Source: an uncultured Persicobacter sp.
GTDB lineage: Bacteria; Bacteroidota; Bacteroidia; Cytophagales; Cyclobacteriaceae
Length of the DNA: 64,000 nt
Direction of reading: 5' to 3'
NCBI GenBank assembly: GCA_947498325.1
Contig: CANMKE010000010.1
Span: forward strand, 1 to 64,000
Shown here piece by piece: positions 36,733-47,227 of the stretch; positions within the stretch are counted from its first letter, which is position 1; each line of letters starts with the position of its first letter. The translations under genes were made by a program, and so were the position numbers. Below the pieces are notes generated by a model. It saw nothing but the letters and a program-made list of their open reading frames with translations. It had not been told where the DNA came from and did not search any database.

Positions 36733-39294
36733 TTATACCTCGATGCTGTTGAATGATTTATTGTAAGCCTCCCCAAACAGTTTCGCATAATTTTTTGAAA
36801 ACCGATCGAATTCATTACGAGCCTGCACCAGTTTATTCAGGTGCATCAATGCCCGAACTTTCAGGTCCAGGGCCTGCTCTTCAAGGTTGTCGAATTTAAA
36901 AATCATATCACTGATTTCACAAACCCACACGGGGTTATTGCACTCTTCTGCAAAGGAAATCAACTGCTCAATAATATGCGAACGAATATGTGCCATATGA
37001 TCTTCGAGCCACTCACTACGAATGGATCCGACCACTTCGCCCTGACTCACCACCTGATACAATTGCTGGAATAATTCAATTTTATCTTTCGGTGATTCGC
37101 ACTGTTTCAGCTGAGATTTCAATGTGGTAAACACTTCAAAATCACAATAGGCGCCATCGGTAAAACTGATCTTCCATTCATTGCTTTTGTAAATCACTTC
37201 TATGCCGTCGCAGGCTTCAAGAATCAACCGCAAACGGCGAATGCTGATAGAGCGATTGTTCTTCGACTTGTTTTTTGGTGCCATGGGCCACATGACCTCG
37301 GCGAGTTCCTGTGAATTAATATATCGCCCATGGGCATAGGGAAAGAATAGGATGGTCAAGAACAACTGTCTTAACTTTTCGGTCATCTGCGCACTGATCT
37401 CCTCTCCTTCGCGGCTGAACACCTTCATCCCCCCGAAAAGATAGATGGCATTTTTTTGGGGCCGATCAATGGCCGGCATTTTGAATGCCTCATATCCCTC
37501 TGGCATCTTCACCAAAAAAGGCGAACTGACTTTCTTTATCGGCTGCTCACTGGTTTGTGATTTTTTGCGATAAACCCCAAAAGATACGCCCGTTACCAGA
37601 AAAATGACGGCTCCAAGGAGTGTCAGTGGTTTGGTGGGTACCGTTTTTGAGGTGGCTAAAAATCCACCCGGGCTCAGCTTTTTCAAGTCCGCAAGACCTA
37701 TCGGATCGCCATGCAACTGATAAACTTCAATCTCCGCCGTATTATCATTGTAATCGCTATGGACAATCACGGCATAAAATTTATGACTCTGCGGCTGGTA
37801 AAACAGCTCAATATCACTTTCAGTATCTTTGAATTTCGTTTTTATGGCATCACTGACGATCTTCACTGCTCCGGTGGCGATGTCAATATTGGCCAGCTGA
37901 ATATTGACCTCATAGGCATTGGCCTCAAAAACCAGTGTATAGAACGAGGCACTGTCGGCGGCCATCACCAAATTACCGGAATTCAGAAGGTCCGCTTTTA
38001 ACTCAGGAAGATCCCACAGCTTTTCTACCGACTGCGTTTGCAGGTTCACTTTATATAAATCGTGAAATACATTGGTGCCCATCGCCTGATCTCCGGAATG
38101 GTTCCCCATACCGCCATAAATCAGGTACTCATTATTCTTCAAAAATCCTGCGGAAGCAAAATATCTTGGACTGATCTTATCACCTGAAAACTGTACCGTA
38201 TCAACGCCAGAAGCATTAAACCTTCGGAAGCTGTTGTTGTACTGATACCAGCCATAGCCACCAAAACTGATCAGCTCCTGTCGGTCTGTATCCTCCATCA
38301 GGGTGGTATGCCAAAAGTCAATCTTCTCTTTGGCATTCATTTGTTTGGCACTGAACCACGGACTCGGCTTTGACAGTTTAGAGCCCCGAATATCGACCAT
38401 ATACTGCGCCTCACCAATATTGGATTTCAGCCCCGCCAAAAATACCGGCGCATTATTTTTAGGATTGTCCGTTTGTTTAATGATCGCTTTGCCGTCGAGG
38501 TCAAGCACCTGATAATTCGATCCGCCGACAATGTTGAGTAAATTTTGTTTTTGCTGATAAATCAGGGCAGGGTGAAAATTGGTTTCCGTACTGATAACCG
38601 GCCGCCAGTGGTGGTGATTTTGCGCCGACCAGTTGGGGTTAAGAGCCAGTCCATGTCGATGATGATTTTCCTCATAAGCGATTTCCCCTTCGGCTTGTTG
38701 CAGGGGCCACAGGTATTCTAATGTATTTGATTTGTAACCGATGTTTCGTACCGAAAAAGAAGGAATATCTTTTATTGCATAGCCTTTGTAATTGCACATA
38801 CCAAAGAACATTTTAATTTCATCGGCATCAACAGCCCCCAAATCCTGTTCAAATTCTTCCCCAAAACAATGCGCCGTCAATAATCCTGAATCTTTACTGA
38901 TTACAATTGAAAAATCTGTCCATTGGTTTTCAAGCAAGTACTGTGAAGGGATGGGTATGATGATGTTCCCAGCAGATTTGTCGGTGACCAGTTTCAGGTA
39001 AGGCTGACTTGATGCTCCGCCTGGTCGATAAAAAATATCGAGGGTATGGCCATTTTCACTGATAATCCTGAGGATGTTACCAAAAGTCGTACAATCGTGA
39101 ATATCAATCTCAAAATTAAGCTGAAAATCCTCTTTGAAAGGAAGGAACCCTTCCTGCGGCAATGTCAGCGTCGCGGTATTTTCCAGCGCTTTTTCTGAAC
39201 TCATAAAATCAAGTCCGCCTACATTTCCTTGCCCGAAAGCCCGGAAGGAAAGAAAAATTACAGCAATAACTAAGGGTACAAATCGACTGCTCAT
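36733..39294 (-). CDS. Membrane-spanning regulator: exported kelch/LamG-like sensor plus cytoplasmic SARP-type winged helix
   Basis: An 853-residue protein: signal peptide (1-21); LamG/concanavalin-like beta region (about 30-210); kelch-like repeats (about 330-420, e.g. LISFGGYGWYQ and YLIYGGMGN); a membrane helix (about 558-580, LLGAVIFLVTGVSFGVY); then a cytoplasmic winged helix of the SARP/BTAD type (about 630-730). The DNA-binding part shows the LFGGMKVFSREGEEI strand, ELAEVMWP and SISIRRLRLIL, followed by TPR-like helices. It would sense a ligand outside the membrane and bind DNA inside, without a phosphorelay. Downstream of SusCD on the same strand after a terminator, it is a candidate regulator of that locus. 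I know no named family for this exact architecture. Confidence 0.8.
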   Translation of the reverse strand: MSSRFVPLVIAVIFLSFRAFGQGNVGGLDFMSSEKALENTATLTLPQEGFLPFKEDFQLNFEIDIHDCTTFGNILRIISENGHTLDIFYRPGGASSQPYLKLVTDKSAGNIIIPIPSQYLLENQWTDFSIVISKDSGLLTAHCFGEEFEQDLGAVDADEIKMFFGMCNYKGYAIKDIPSFSVRNIGYKSNTLEYLWPLQQAEGEIAYEENHHRHGLALNPNWSAQNHHHWRPVISTETNFHPALIYQQKQNLLNIVGGSNYQVLDLDGKAIIKQTDNPKNNAPVFLAGLKSNIGEAQYMVDIRGSKLSKPSPWFSAKQMNAKEKIDFWHTTLMEDTDRQELISFGGYGWYQYNNSFRRFNASGVDTVQFSGDKISPRYFASAGFLKNNEYLIYGGMGNHSGDQAMGTNVFHDLYKVNLQTQSVEKLWDLPELKADLLNSGNLVMAADSASFYTLVFEANAYEVNIQLANIDIATGAVKIVSDAIKTKFKDTESDIELFYQPQSHKFYAVIVHSDYNDNTAEIEVYQLHGDPIGLADLKKLSPGGFLATSKTVPTKPLTLLGAVIFLVTGVSFGVYRKKSQTSEQPIKKVSSPFLVKMPEGYEAFKMPAIDRPQKNAIYLFGGMKVFSREGEEISAQMTEKLRQLFLTILFFPYAHGRYINSQELAEVMWPMAPKNKSKNNRSISIRRLRLILEACDGIEVIYKSNEWKISFTDGAYCDFEVFTTLKSQLKQCESPKDKIELFQQLYQVVSQGEVVGSIRSEWLEDHMAHIRSHIIEQLISFAEECNNPVWVCEISDMIFKFDNLEEQALDLKVRALMHLNKLVQARNEFDRFSKNYAKLFGEAYNKSFNSIEV

Positions 39295-39451
39295 AGTACT
39301 ATATTTGATTAAACACTATTGAGAGTCATTGGTAGGTTACTTCTAAAATTACAATCCAATTACCTTACCAAAAATTGCACTCTTCGGGATAAAAATCAAA
39401 TTAAATCGTTTTGGGATATTTATGACTATTTCATGATAGTTTAAATTTAAG

Positions 39452-39485
39452 CCAAAAAAAGGGCTTGATATAAAATCAAACCCTT
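39452..39485 (-). terminator. Terminator of the susC-susD operon
   Basis: On the minus strand AGGGTTTGAT pairs with ATCAAGCCCT across a TTTAT loop (one G-U or mismatch) and is followed by seven T residues. It lies just after the SusD stop. Confidence 0.85.
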
Positions 39486-39506
39486 CCAAACGGTTATACA
39501 AAAATC

Positions 39507-41207
39507 TTAGAAGTTCTTTTTCGCCCACCAAAGGTCATTGAGGAAAGTATCTTCGCCATTGGAAAGCATATCCACGGCCTTGGCCCACGAGGCGCCATTT
39601 GTTCCCTGCTCAATATCTGGATATTTCAATCGGCCAGGAATTCGACCGTTGGTAATTCCCTGTGGGTGATTCACCTGACTGTTCGTTACAAAACTTGGCA
39701 ACTGTGTTCTTCTCCATTCGGCATAAGCCTCATATCCGTTGAACAACAACGCCAGCCATTTTTGTGTATGAATCTCATCCAGGTCGCTCTCCAATTCTAA
39801 AGGACTGCGATTATTTCCGCCCAGTACCGGCAAACTGTTGACATAATTCTGAATCTCATCACGAGGAACCAACGCACCGCTGGTACTGTACAAATCAAGC
39901 ATCTCCATGGCCGCTACAATACCATTCTGATAATGCCCATTGGCATCCTGCGCCAACTCGGGGAACCTTACGGCAATTTCAGCCAGCAAAAATTCCGTTT
40001 CAGCATAAGACATAAAAATGGTTGGAGCCTCACGGGTGGTCATATAAGTACGGTTGGGCTGTGGGAAGCCGAGGTGACCAATGCCCGAAGTGAAGAGCTC
40101 ATCAAAGCCTTTTTCTTCCGCCAATGCCTGAGCCTGTACAGGCTCCAGACCATTCGGCAAACCATCGTAACTTGTTGGTGCGGAACCATCAAAAGGATAG
40201 TAGGTTTCAAAATACTGCCCGTTATCAAAACCAGCATTGTAAACCCCGGTAATGTATTCAAGTCGAGGGTCAATTTGTGCCGTATTGAAATGCTTGAGCA
40301 CATTCATGAAGCTTTCAGAGAAACGGAAATCATGCCCTGAAGCACCACTGTTTTCCAAAAACACCTGCGATACCCCATTGTTCCCCAGGCCGTAAGGGTC
40401 ATTGCCAAACTCATGCTCGATATAGGCAATATCCATATTACTTTCCATCACTCCGCGCTCAATAGCCTTCTGAATGAATGCCTTGGCCTCTGATTCAGCC
40501 ACACCGGAAATTCGCATTCCAAGGCGTAAAATCATGCTGTTGGCAAACTTTGCCCACTTTTGCGCATCTCCCTGAAACATGATATCGGCATTGCCAAAGA
40601 CGTTACTTCCGCCCGCTGCTTCAAGGGTGATCGCTGCTTCGTCGAGCATTTCCAGCATTCCCATCACTTCGCCATCCCCAAGATAGATGGTCTGTTCTGA
40701 ATCGTATCTCGGGTTAATGATTCCCTCAGTATAGCCACGACCCGCTTCAGAAAATGGCACCGGACCGTAAAGGTCGGTAAGCCTGTGGTAAACAAACACT
40801 TTCCAAATATTCACCAAAGCCATTTCTTCCTCAATCTCACGGCCTTCTTCTTCGGCCAATTTTTGGAGATTGAAATCCAGCTGCTCAATATTTTTCACCG
40901 GATGCCCATAATTTCGCTCCCACTGGGCATTATTATAAGCCATGTTCAGCGTATAGTAATCACCAGACCAGCCCATGGTGGTGCCCGCAAAATGCTGGAT
41001 CATACAGGAGGAGTAAATCAAATTCCCCCGCCAGTTTTCGTAACGGTCACCGGCAGTTTTGGCGATGGTCCAGCCAAACTGCTGAGCCGGATCCACCTTT
41101 GTTGGGCGGTTGGGGTCCGTATTTAAATCTTCAAAGTGGGAAGTACATGAGGCCAGTCCCATTCCTGCGGCTAATAAAATAGCCATTGTTTTATTGATAA
41201 ATTTCAT
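39507..41207 (-). CDS. SusD/RagB-family glycan-binding lipoprotein
   Basis: A 566-residue surface lipoprotein with lipobox GLAS-C21. It opens with HFEDLNTDPNRPTKVDP, typical of the SusD-like_2 subgroup, and contains TPR-like helices through the middle and an aromatic-rich C-terminal half. SusD-like proteins cap the SusC barrel and capture the glycan or peptide substrate. It follows SusC by 25 bases on the same strand, the invariant order of these pairs. Confidence 0.95.
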   Translation of the reverse strand: MKFINKTMAILLAAGMGLASCTSHFEDLNTDPNRPTKVDPAQQFGWTIAKTAGDRYENWRGNLIYSSCMIQHFAGTTMGWSGDYYTLNMAYNNAQWERNYGHPVKNIEQLDFNLQKLAEEEGREIEEEMALVNIWKVFVYHRLTDLYGPVPFSEAGRGYTEGIINPRYDSEQTIYLGDGEVMGMLEMLDEAAITLEAAGGSNVFGNADIMFQGDAQKWAKFANSMILRLGMRISGVAESEAKAFIQKAIERGVMESNMDIAYIEHEFGNDPYGLGNNGVSQVFLENSGASGHDFRFSESFMNVLKHFNTAQIDPRLEYITGVYNAGFDNGQYFETYYPFDGSAPTSYDGLPNGLEPVQAQALAEEKGFDELFTSGIGHLGFPQPNRTYMTTREAPTIFMSYAETEFLLAEIAVRFPELAQDANGHYQNGIVAAMEMLDLYSTSGALVPRDEIQNYVNSLPVLGGNNRSPLELESDLDEIHTQKWLALLFNGYEAYAEWRRTQLPSFVTNSQVNHPQGITNGRIPGRLKYPDIEQGTNGASWAKAVDMLSNGEDTFLNDLWWAKKNF

Positions 41208-41232
41208 GATTTTCGCTTTTGATTGAGAAAAA

Positions 41233-44200
41233 TTACAGACGGAAATTCAGGTTGAAACCGTAGGAGCGAATAGATGGCGCACCTCCCATTTCGTAACCCA
41301 GACCGCTGTTGTCGGCATTGAGTAACTGTGTTGGGTCGATATTCGGCGCCGCACGCCAGATGAAGAATGGGTTCCCCATCACGAAGGACAATCGTACCGA
41401 TTCGAAAGGTGTTTTGCCCAGCATTTCATTATCGAAGGTGTAACCGAAAGACAGCTCTCGCATACGTACATAGGAAGCGTCATATACAAACTCCGAGTGA
41501 ATATTGGATCCAATCTGCTTGTAATAATCCTCTGGATCTACCATCGTTTCTCTCAGCTGATCACCAGCATTGTAATACTCCTCACGACCTTCCAGCGTGT
41601 TGCTGTGGGTACCTGCTGAGTACATCATGGCATTGGTTGAAGAGTACAACGAGCCACCATATTTCATATCAATCAAGAATCCGAAATTCCAGTTTTTGTA
41701 CTTGAAGTTATTGCTCAAACCGGCAGTCCAGTCAGGAATTACGTGTCCCAGTACGCTGCTTGAAGTCGCCTGCATCGGCAATCCATCTTCATTGTGCATG
41801 ATGGCGCCGTTGTCATCTCTGGCATAATCATAGCCAACAATAGCACCATATTTTTCACCCGGACGGGCCTGCACCTGAAGGTTACCAAAATCACCGATAA
41901 TCAACTGGTCAATGCCTTCAGAAAGTTCTTCCACTACATTGACGTTCTTATTGAAGTTCATGCCAATATCCCATGAGAAGTCTGAAGTTTGAATTGGTGT
42001 CGCATAAACACTCAGCTCAATACCGTGATTTCTTACCGAACCGGCGTTGGTCCACATGCGCTCATAACCCGTTGTATTTGAGATCTGAACCGGCATTAAC
42101 TGATCGACCGTCAGCTGATTATAGTAAGCCACATCAAAGCCCAGTCTGTTATCAAGAAATTTCATATCAACCCCAAATTCATAAGAGTAAGTAGACTCCG
42201 ATTTCAGGTTGGCATTCGGCATATCGGCACCTTCAATACCGCCAAGAGGTGGTCTTCCGAAGCTTGGGAAGCCCTGCCCCATCATGTTATATTGCAATTG
42301 CAACTGATATGGGTCGGTATCATTACCGACCTTTGCCCAAGAACCTCTCACCTTACCAAAACTTACCCAGCTTGGCATATCAAAAGCTTCGGAAAATACA
42401 AAACTACTACTTAGCGAAGGATAGAAATAAGAGTTGTTGTGTGCAGGCAAAGTAGACGACCAGTCATTTCTTCCGGTGATGGTCATGAACAACATGTTTT
42501 TATAACCAATATCCGTAGAAGCAAATAACGATTGCGTCTCTTTATAGTACATCTGCTGACGCGTTTCTACCGACTGCGCGTTGGTCCAGTGGTAAAAATC
42601 TGGTGAGTTGAACTGCACCGCTTTGATACCATCTACCCTTGAGCTGTTCTGGCGAAGGTTTCCACCGAAAGTTCCAGAAATATTCCAGTCAGGATTGATA
42701 TCGTAATTATAAACAAACATCAAGTCGTGGTTCAACTCTGCCACCTGTGAGGTTTCCTCTTCAAGTTCTCCAATGGCAGCCCATGGCGTACCAATTGGCA
42801 TTAAATCACGGCGCTGCAAAACAAAACCATCACCACCACTTCTTGCCGTAACCGTCAACCAGTCTGTAAGGTCATAGCTCAAACTTACATAACCCAAAAG
42901 GCGATTTCGGGAATCACTGTTTTCAAGATTTTCAGTAATCCAGAAAGGGTTTGCTGAATAGATATCGTTGTTAAAAAATCCGTTGGAAGCATTTTGACGC
43001 AACAAATCCAGCGGCATCGAAGCGGGAATTCTACCAAGGGTTTTTCTGGCATTACCACCATCCTGCGATCCCTTCATCCTGTTTTGTCCCTGCTGATTCA
43101 TATAAGTCAGCTTACTGTCCACTCTAAATTTATCGGTCAGGTTGGCCGAAGTCCGCAAATTAATCGAGTTCCGTTTGATCATTTCTGAAGGATTAACCCC
43201 CTGAATTCTTTCATCGGAAATCGACAAACGCGTTTGAATCGTTTCGTTTCCTGCGGATAAAGCCACACTGTTGCTGAGGGTATAACCCATTTGATAAAAA
43301 TCCATCGGATCGTAAGCATCCGTCATGCTGTAAGTGGAGCCATCGTAATGCGTTGCCTGCTGTCCGTTCATTTTTGGACCCCAAGAGGATAATCCCGTTG
43401 AGCGGGCATCGGCGGCATTGCCCGGTGCTACACCACGCGTACCCTGTCCGTAAAGCGACTGGCGGGAATCGTAGCTGCCATAAGCCTGGTTCACCGTATT
43501 GTTGGCGTTGAACTCTACCCCAATTCCTTTTTGTGATGATCCACCTTTTGTGGTGATCAAAATCACACCGTTTTGGCCACGAGAACCATAAAGCGCCGTA
43601 GCGGCTGGTCCCTTCAATACGTTCATCGACTCGATATCATCCTGGTTCAAACCGGAGATTCCATCCCCCATATCAACACCACCCCATCGGTCAGCACCTC
43701 CCTGAATAGAGTTGTCCATCGGTACACCATCAATCACATACAATGGTTGGTTGTTACCGGAAATCGAGGTGTTACCCCGAATCGTTACCCTTGTAGCCTG
43801 CCCGGGAGCGTTACCCGAAACTTCAAGCCCGGCCACACGACCAGAAAGGGCTGTGGCTGCGGAACCGCTTCGCTGGTTGGTCAGGTCTGATCCCTTCACC
43901 TCAGAAACCGCATAGGCCAGTGCCTTTTTCTCTTTCTTCAGTCCGAAGGCCGTAACAACAACATCGTCGAGCTGCACAAGGTCGGCGCCAAGTTTCACCT
44001 CAATATGACTTTGATTACCGACCAAAACCTCTTTGGGCTTATACCCTATAAAGGAAAAAATCAGTGTTTGTCCTGCATCAGCATTCAGCTGAAAACTTCC
44101 GGTAAAATCAGATACCGTACCTGCGTCAGTCCCTTTGATCACCACATTCACGCCTGGTAATTCACTGCCATCTTCGGCATCAAGAATCACCCCTGTGATC

Positions 44201-44277
44201 GTGCTTTGCGCAAAGGCATTCGTAAAACAGCACGTCATGGTGAACAATAAAAATAACCGTTTAAAATTCTTCATCAA
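41233..44277 (-). CDS. SusC/RagA-family TonB-linked outer-membrane transporter
   Basis: A 1014-residue protein: signal peptide (about 1-23); carboxypeptidase-regulatory-like domain (about 25-100, VILDAEDGSELPGVNVVIKG); TonB-dependent plug (about 110-230, with LYVIDGVPMDN); then a 22-strand barrel ending in an aromatic-rich GFNLNFRL. It imports oligosaccharides using TonB energy together with the SusD partner. GH97 and the broken GH3 downstream suggest a glucan substrate. Met2 is an equally good start. Confidence 0.96.
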   Translation of the reverse strand: MMKNFKRLFLLFTMTCCFTNAFAQSTITGVILDAEDGSELPGVNVVIKGTDAGTVSDFTGSFQLNADAGQTLIFSFIGYKPKEVLVGNQSHIEVKLGADLVQLDDVVVTAFGLKKEKKALAYAVSEVKGSDLTNQRSGSAATALSGRVAGLEVSGNAPGQATRVTIRGNTSISGNNQPLYVIDGVPMDNSIQGGADRWGGVDMGDGISGLNQDDIESMNVLKGPAATALYGSRGQNGVILITTKGGSSQKGIGVEFNANNTVNQAYGSYDSRQSLYGQGTRGVAPGNAADARSTGLSSWGPKMNGQQATHYDGSTYSMTDAYDPMDFYQMGYTLSNSVALSAGNETIQTRLSISDERIQGVNPSEMIKRNSINLRTSANLTDKFRVDSKLTYMNQQGQNRMKGSQDGGNARKTLGRIPASMPLDLLRQNASNGFFNNDIYSANPFWITENLENSDSRNRLLGYVSLSYDLTDWLTVTARSGGDGFVLQRRDLMPIGTPWAAIGELEEETSQVAELNHDLMFVYNYDINPDWNISGTFGGNLRQNSSRVDGIKAVQFNSPDFYHWTNAQSVETRQQMYYKETQSLFASTDIGYKNMLFMTITGRNDWSSTLPAHNNSYFYPSLSSSFVFSEAFDMPSWVSFGKVRGSWAKVGNDTDPYQLQLQYNMMGQGFPSFGRPPLGGIEGADMPNANLKSESTYSYEFGVDMKFLDNRLGFDVAYYNQLTVDQLMPVQISNTTGYERMWTNAGSVRNHGIELSVYATPIQTSDFSWDIGMNFNKNVNVVEELSEGIDQLIIGDFGNLQVQARPGEKYGAIVGYDYARDDNGAIMHNEDGLPMQATSSSVLGHVIPDWTAGLSNNFKYKNWNFGFLIDMKYGGSLYSSTNAMMYSAGTHSNTLEGREEYYNAGDQLRETMVDPEDYYKQIGSNIHSEFVYDASYVRMRELSFGYTFDNEMLGKTPFESVRLSFVMGNPFFIWRAAPNIDPTQLLNADNSGLGYEMGGAPSIRSYGFNLNFRL

Positions 44278-44752
44278 TAACTATGATTTATGTTTGAAAA
44301 ATATGCTATACCCAAATGGGTTGGTGGAAGGAAAAATGCAAACAAAAAGAATTCTGTTGACAGAAGTGATAATTGTAGTTTTGATGATTCAAACCTACAT
44401 TTTATTCAATTATCGCACAAATTAGGGCGTCATTTTTACGATATTTATAAATGTAACCCACTTTAGGACGAAAATGTAATTCAATTCCGACAACGGGTTA
44501 ATTGACACAATCGGCTTACATGCTATATTTTCAATGGGATAACAGAAATATTGAGCGATCCTTAAAAAGAATTCCTGCCCCAAGTCGGAAATTTGAATTA
44601 CTGATCAAAAAATACCCTTTAAACTTTACCGATTGATCTGCTACTTTCTCTTTTTGCGCTTCAATTCAGGAAAAAGCACCCTTCATTTTTCGTTTAACAC
44701 ACAACAAAATGTGTAAAAATGAATATAATATTACAGACCGAATGATCGATAC
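44278..44752. other. Divergent promoter region between susC and a sensor kinase
   Basis: This 475-base AT-rich region must hold the promoters of both divergent genes. A 40-codon frame starting at 44303 encodes a short membrane peptide, but there is no support for it as a gene. No clear TAnnTTTG element or operator could be assigned by eye. Confidence 0.5.
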
Positions 44753-46390
44753 ATGAAATTGTGGATAAAAATCAAAAAAATACTGGGCTTAGGCGCTGAC
44801 GTTGAACTCAAACATCGAATTTTACACCTTGCAGCCACGGGGATGATATGCAGTGGTTTGAGTGGCATTATTCTGATCGGCCAAAAATTACCTATCGTGT
44901 ATAAGATCGCGCTCCCCAATATGATCTTCCTCTGTGCACTCACTTTATTGCTTGATCTTCGGTATAAAAAATATGAACAAGCCCTGATGGTATTTTTCAT
45001 TAATGAGTTTACCATTATACTGGCGGATTATTTGGCGCTGGGCGGAATTACCGGTGCAGCCCCCGTATTGTTAATCCTCTGCCATATCTTCAATTATAAT
45101 ATCCTCGACCGGAAGCACTACACCAAATATTTCATCATTTCCAATATTATTGTGTTTCTGGCCATTGTGTACAATTTTATCAATCCGGAAATTTCTGCCA
45201 CATTGCCCCTCGACCTTGCGGTACGCTCAGTGCCATTTATTTCTGTCAATCTGATGGCCTCGGTTTGTATGCTGCTATTTAAAAAGCAGGAACATGAACA
45301 GAAAGAAAACATTAATGCTATTAATAAAAGTCAGCAACAACTGATCAAGGCGATAGAAAAGGATTTTTTCCTGGTCAAATACAACGAGCGATTCAAGATT
45401 AACTATAAGAGTGATTCCATCAAGACGATCCTCAATATGCTGCCCAAGGAAGAGCAAGAGGCGATTCTGTATGAACTTCCTGCCCGCAACAAAGAAAATC
45501 ACTCTTTTGAGAAGCGTATTTTTATTAATCAGCAACAGGTCTATCTTCGCATTAATCAGCATAAAAATTACAATACCCTTGACGGGGAATTTTATCAGAT
45601 TATTGTTCAGGACATCACCCATCAGAAGGCACATGAAAAACAGCTTACCACGGCACTGAATAAGGAGCTGGAATTAAATAAATCCAAAAGTGAGTTTATC
45701 TCCATGGTGTCGCATCAATTCAGAACACCGCTGACGACCATTCACAGTGCCAACCAAATTATTGAGCAATATATTTCAGTGCTGAAAGAAAGTGAGCAAG
45801 GGCCAATTCTGGAGAAAAAATTTGGGCAAATTTATGAATCCATAGAGTCGATCACGGGCATGATGGAACGCTTGCTGGATTATGGAAAGATGGAAGCCGA
45901 TGAATTATATCCTTTTTTCAAACCGACCTCTTTAGTTGAGCTGATTGAAAAACAAATTGAAAGGTATCAGGCGCTGAACCCGAATCGGGAATTTCAGATA
46001 AAGATAAAAGGGGAAGCGCGCCCCGTAAAGGTGGACCCATATTTTATCGAACACATTCTGATGAACCTGATCAGCAATGCCATAAAATATTCCGAGGCGA
46101 AGATTGAGCTGAGCCTCTCATTTTTAGATCAGGAATTCCTTATTAAGGTAAAAGATTATGGTATGGGAATTGCGCAGGAGGAGATTAATAAACTTTTTGA
46201 ACCTTTTTACCGCTCCAAACAATCGGAGAATATTAAAGGGACAGGAATTGGGCTGTCGTTTGTGAAAAAATTCGTCGAGCTTCACCAGGGCACCATTGAA
46301 GTTCAAAGTACCCTTAATCAGGGCGCCTCTTTCATTATTTACATCCCTTACGAGAGCCAATATATTGATGCTTCCATTGAAAAGGAATAA
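44753..46390 (+). CDS. Membrane histidine kinase with PAS-like domain
   Basis: A 545-residue sensor kinase. About six membrane helices fill residues 25-185, followed by a helical linker, a PAS-like domain (about 195-290), HisKA with phospho-acceptor His321 in SHQFRTPLTT, and HATPase_c with an N box (NLISNAIKYS), a G1 motif (VKDYGMGIA) and a G2 motif (GTGIGLSFVKKFV). No response regulator is encoded next to it, so its partner lies elsewhere. It is divergent from susC. Confidence 0.92.
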   Translation: MKLWIKIKKILGLGADVELKHRILHLAATGMICSGLSGIILIGQKLPIVYKIALPNMIFLCALTLLLDLRYKKYEQALMVFFINEFTIILADYLALGGITGAAPVLLILCHIFNYNILDRKHYTKYFIISNIIVFLAIVYNFINPEISATLPLDLAVRSVPFISVNLMASVCMLLFKKQEHEQKENINAINKSQQQLIKAIEKDFFLVKYNERFKINYKSDSIKTILNMLPKEEQEAILYELPARNKENHSFEKRIFINQQQVYLRINQHKNYNTLDGEFYQIIVQDITHQKAHEKQLTTALNKELELNKSKSEFISMVSHQFRTPLTTIHSANQIIEQYISVLKESEQGPILEKKFGQIYESIESITGMMERLLDYGKMEADELYPFFKPTSLVELIEKQIERYQALNPNREFQIKIKGEARPVKVDPYFIEHILMNLISNAIKYSEAKIELSLSFLDQEFLIKVKDYGMGIAQEEINKLFEPFYRSKQSENIKGTGIGLSFVKKFVELHQGTIEVQSTLNQGASFIIYIPYESQYIDASIEKE

Positions 46391-46597
46391 GGTTTGAAAA
46401 GGCTCCTGTTTCCCCAAAGAGCCAAAGGGGTAATAGTGATAGGCTGTCTAATAAGTGATACTATGCACCTTCAGTTCAGGAATGACCATTACATAAAACC
46501 AATGCCACCACATATTTTTTATTTCCTAAAGTCGGATGTCGAAAATCCAAAAACCATTTACTATTCTTTTTGATGAAGGCGCTGAGAAAAGTGTGCT

Positions 46598-47227
46598 TTA
46601 TTTGCGGCTTGTAGCACTACGTTCCTGAGCATTGATAAACCTTTTTAAACTGACAATTTCAGTCATCTCTTCGGTGTACTCTTTAAGTCGCTCTAATTCA
46701 ACCTTTACATATTTGATGATCGGCAAAAAATCCTCTCGGTCAATAATATCGCTATCAACAATTGTTAATAGTCCATCAATATTACAAACAGGTTGCCGCA
46801 ATTTATGGGAAATGACAAATAATATTTCATCGAGACTCTCCAGATCTTTTAGTTGCTCCAAATCAAGCCGTTTCTGGTCTTCCAGATTTACTGACATGAT
46901 CGCCACCCCCGAAGGTACTGGACTGATGAACAGCTCAAACCAGGAAGTTGTCCCGTTATTAAATTTAAATTCCGTGGTAATCTGTTCAAATGTTCGATTA
47001 ACCATAGCCTGTTCTATCTTTTGAAATAATGGCAAATTTTCAATACCTGGGTATTTTTCAAACAATGAATAGCCCAAAAGCTGCTCTTTACTTTCAAATT
47101 GGCTTTGAATTAAAGCTGATTTATTCACAAACAAGAATTTATAATCAAAATCAATAATCTGATAACCTTCGGCAAGGTGGTCTAAAAGATTATAGTGAAT
47201 ACCGATAAAGGGGAAGTTCTGTGGCAT
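46598..47227 (-). CDS. PAS plus HisKA protein lacking an ATPase domain
   Basis: A 209-residue soluble protein: an N-terminal PAS domain (about 10-115, with DFDYKFLFVNKSAL) and a dimerisation helix pair with a histidine motif, SHKLRQPV (His141), similar to HisKA. The chain ends before any HATPase_c domain. It could be a phosphotransfer partner or a regulator that heterodimerises with the nearby kinase. No frameshifted ATPase remnant is evident in the 207 bases downstream, so it seems to be a natural short form rather than a broken gene. Confidence 0.8.
   Translation of the reverse strand: MPQNFPFIGIHYNLLDHLAEGYQIIDFDYKFLFVNKSALIQSQFESKEQLLGYSLFEKYPGIENLPLFQKIEQAMVNRTFEQITTEFKFNNGTTSWFELFISPVPSGVAIMSVNLEDQKRLDLEQLKDLESLDEILFVISHKLRQPVCNIDGLLTIVDSDIIDREDFLPIIKYVKVELERLKEYTEEMTEIVSLKRFINAQERSATSRK

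Noticed and set aside
44303-44425. Short membrane-peptide frame (40 codons) upstream of the histidine kinase
   Set aside because: No ribosome-binding signal or recognisable relative; probably chance in the divergent promoter region.
46396-46425. Terminator after the histidine kinase
   Set aside because: The GGCTC/GAGCC stem is only five bases and has no T tract; too weak to list.
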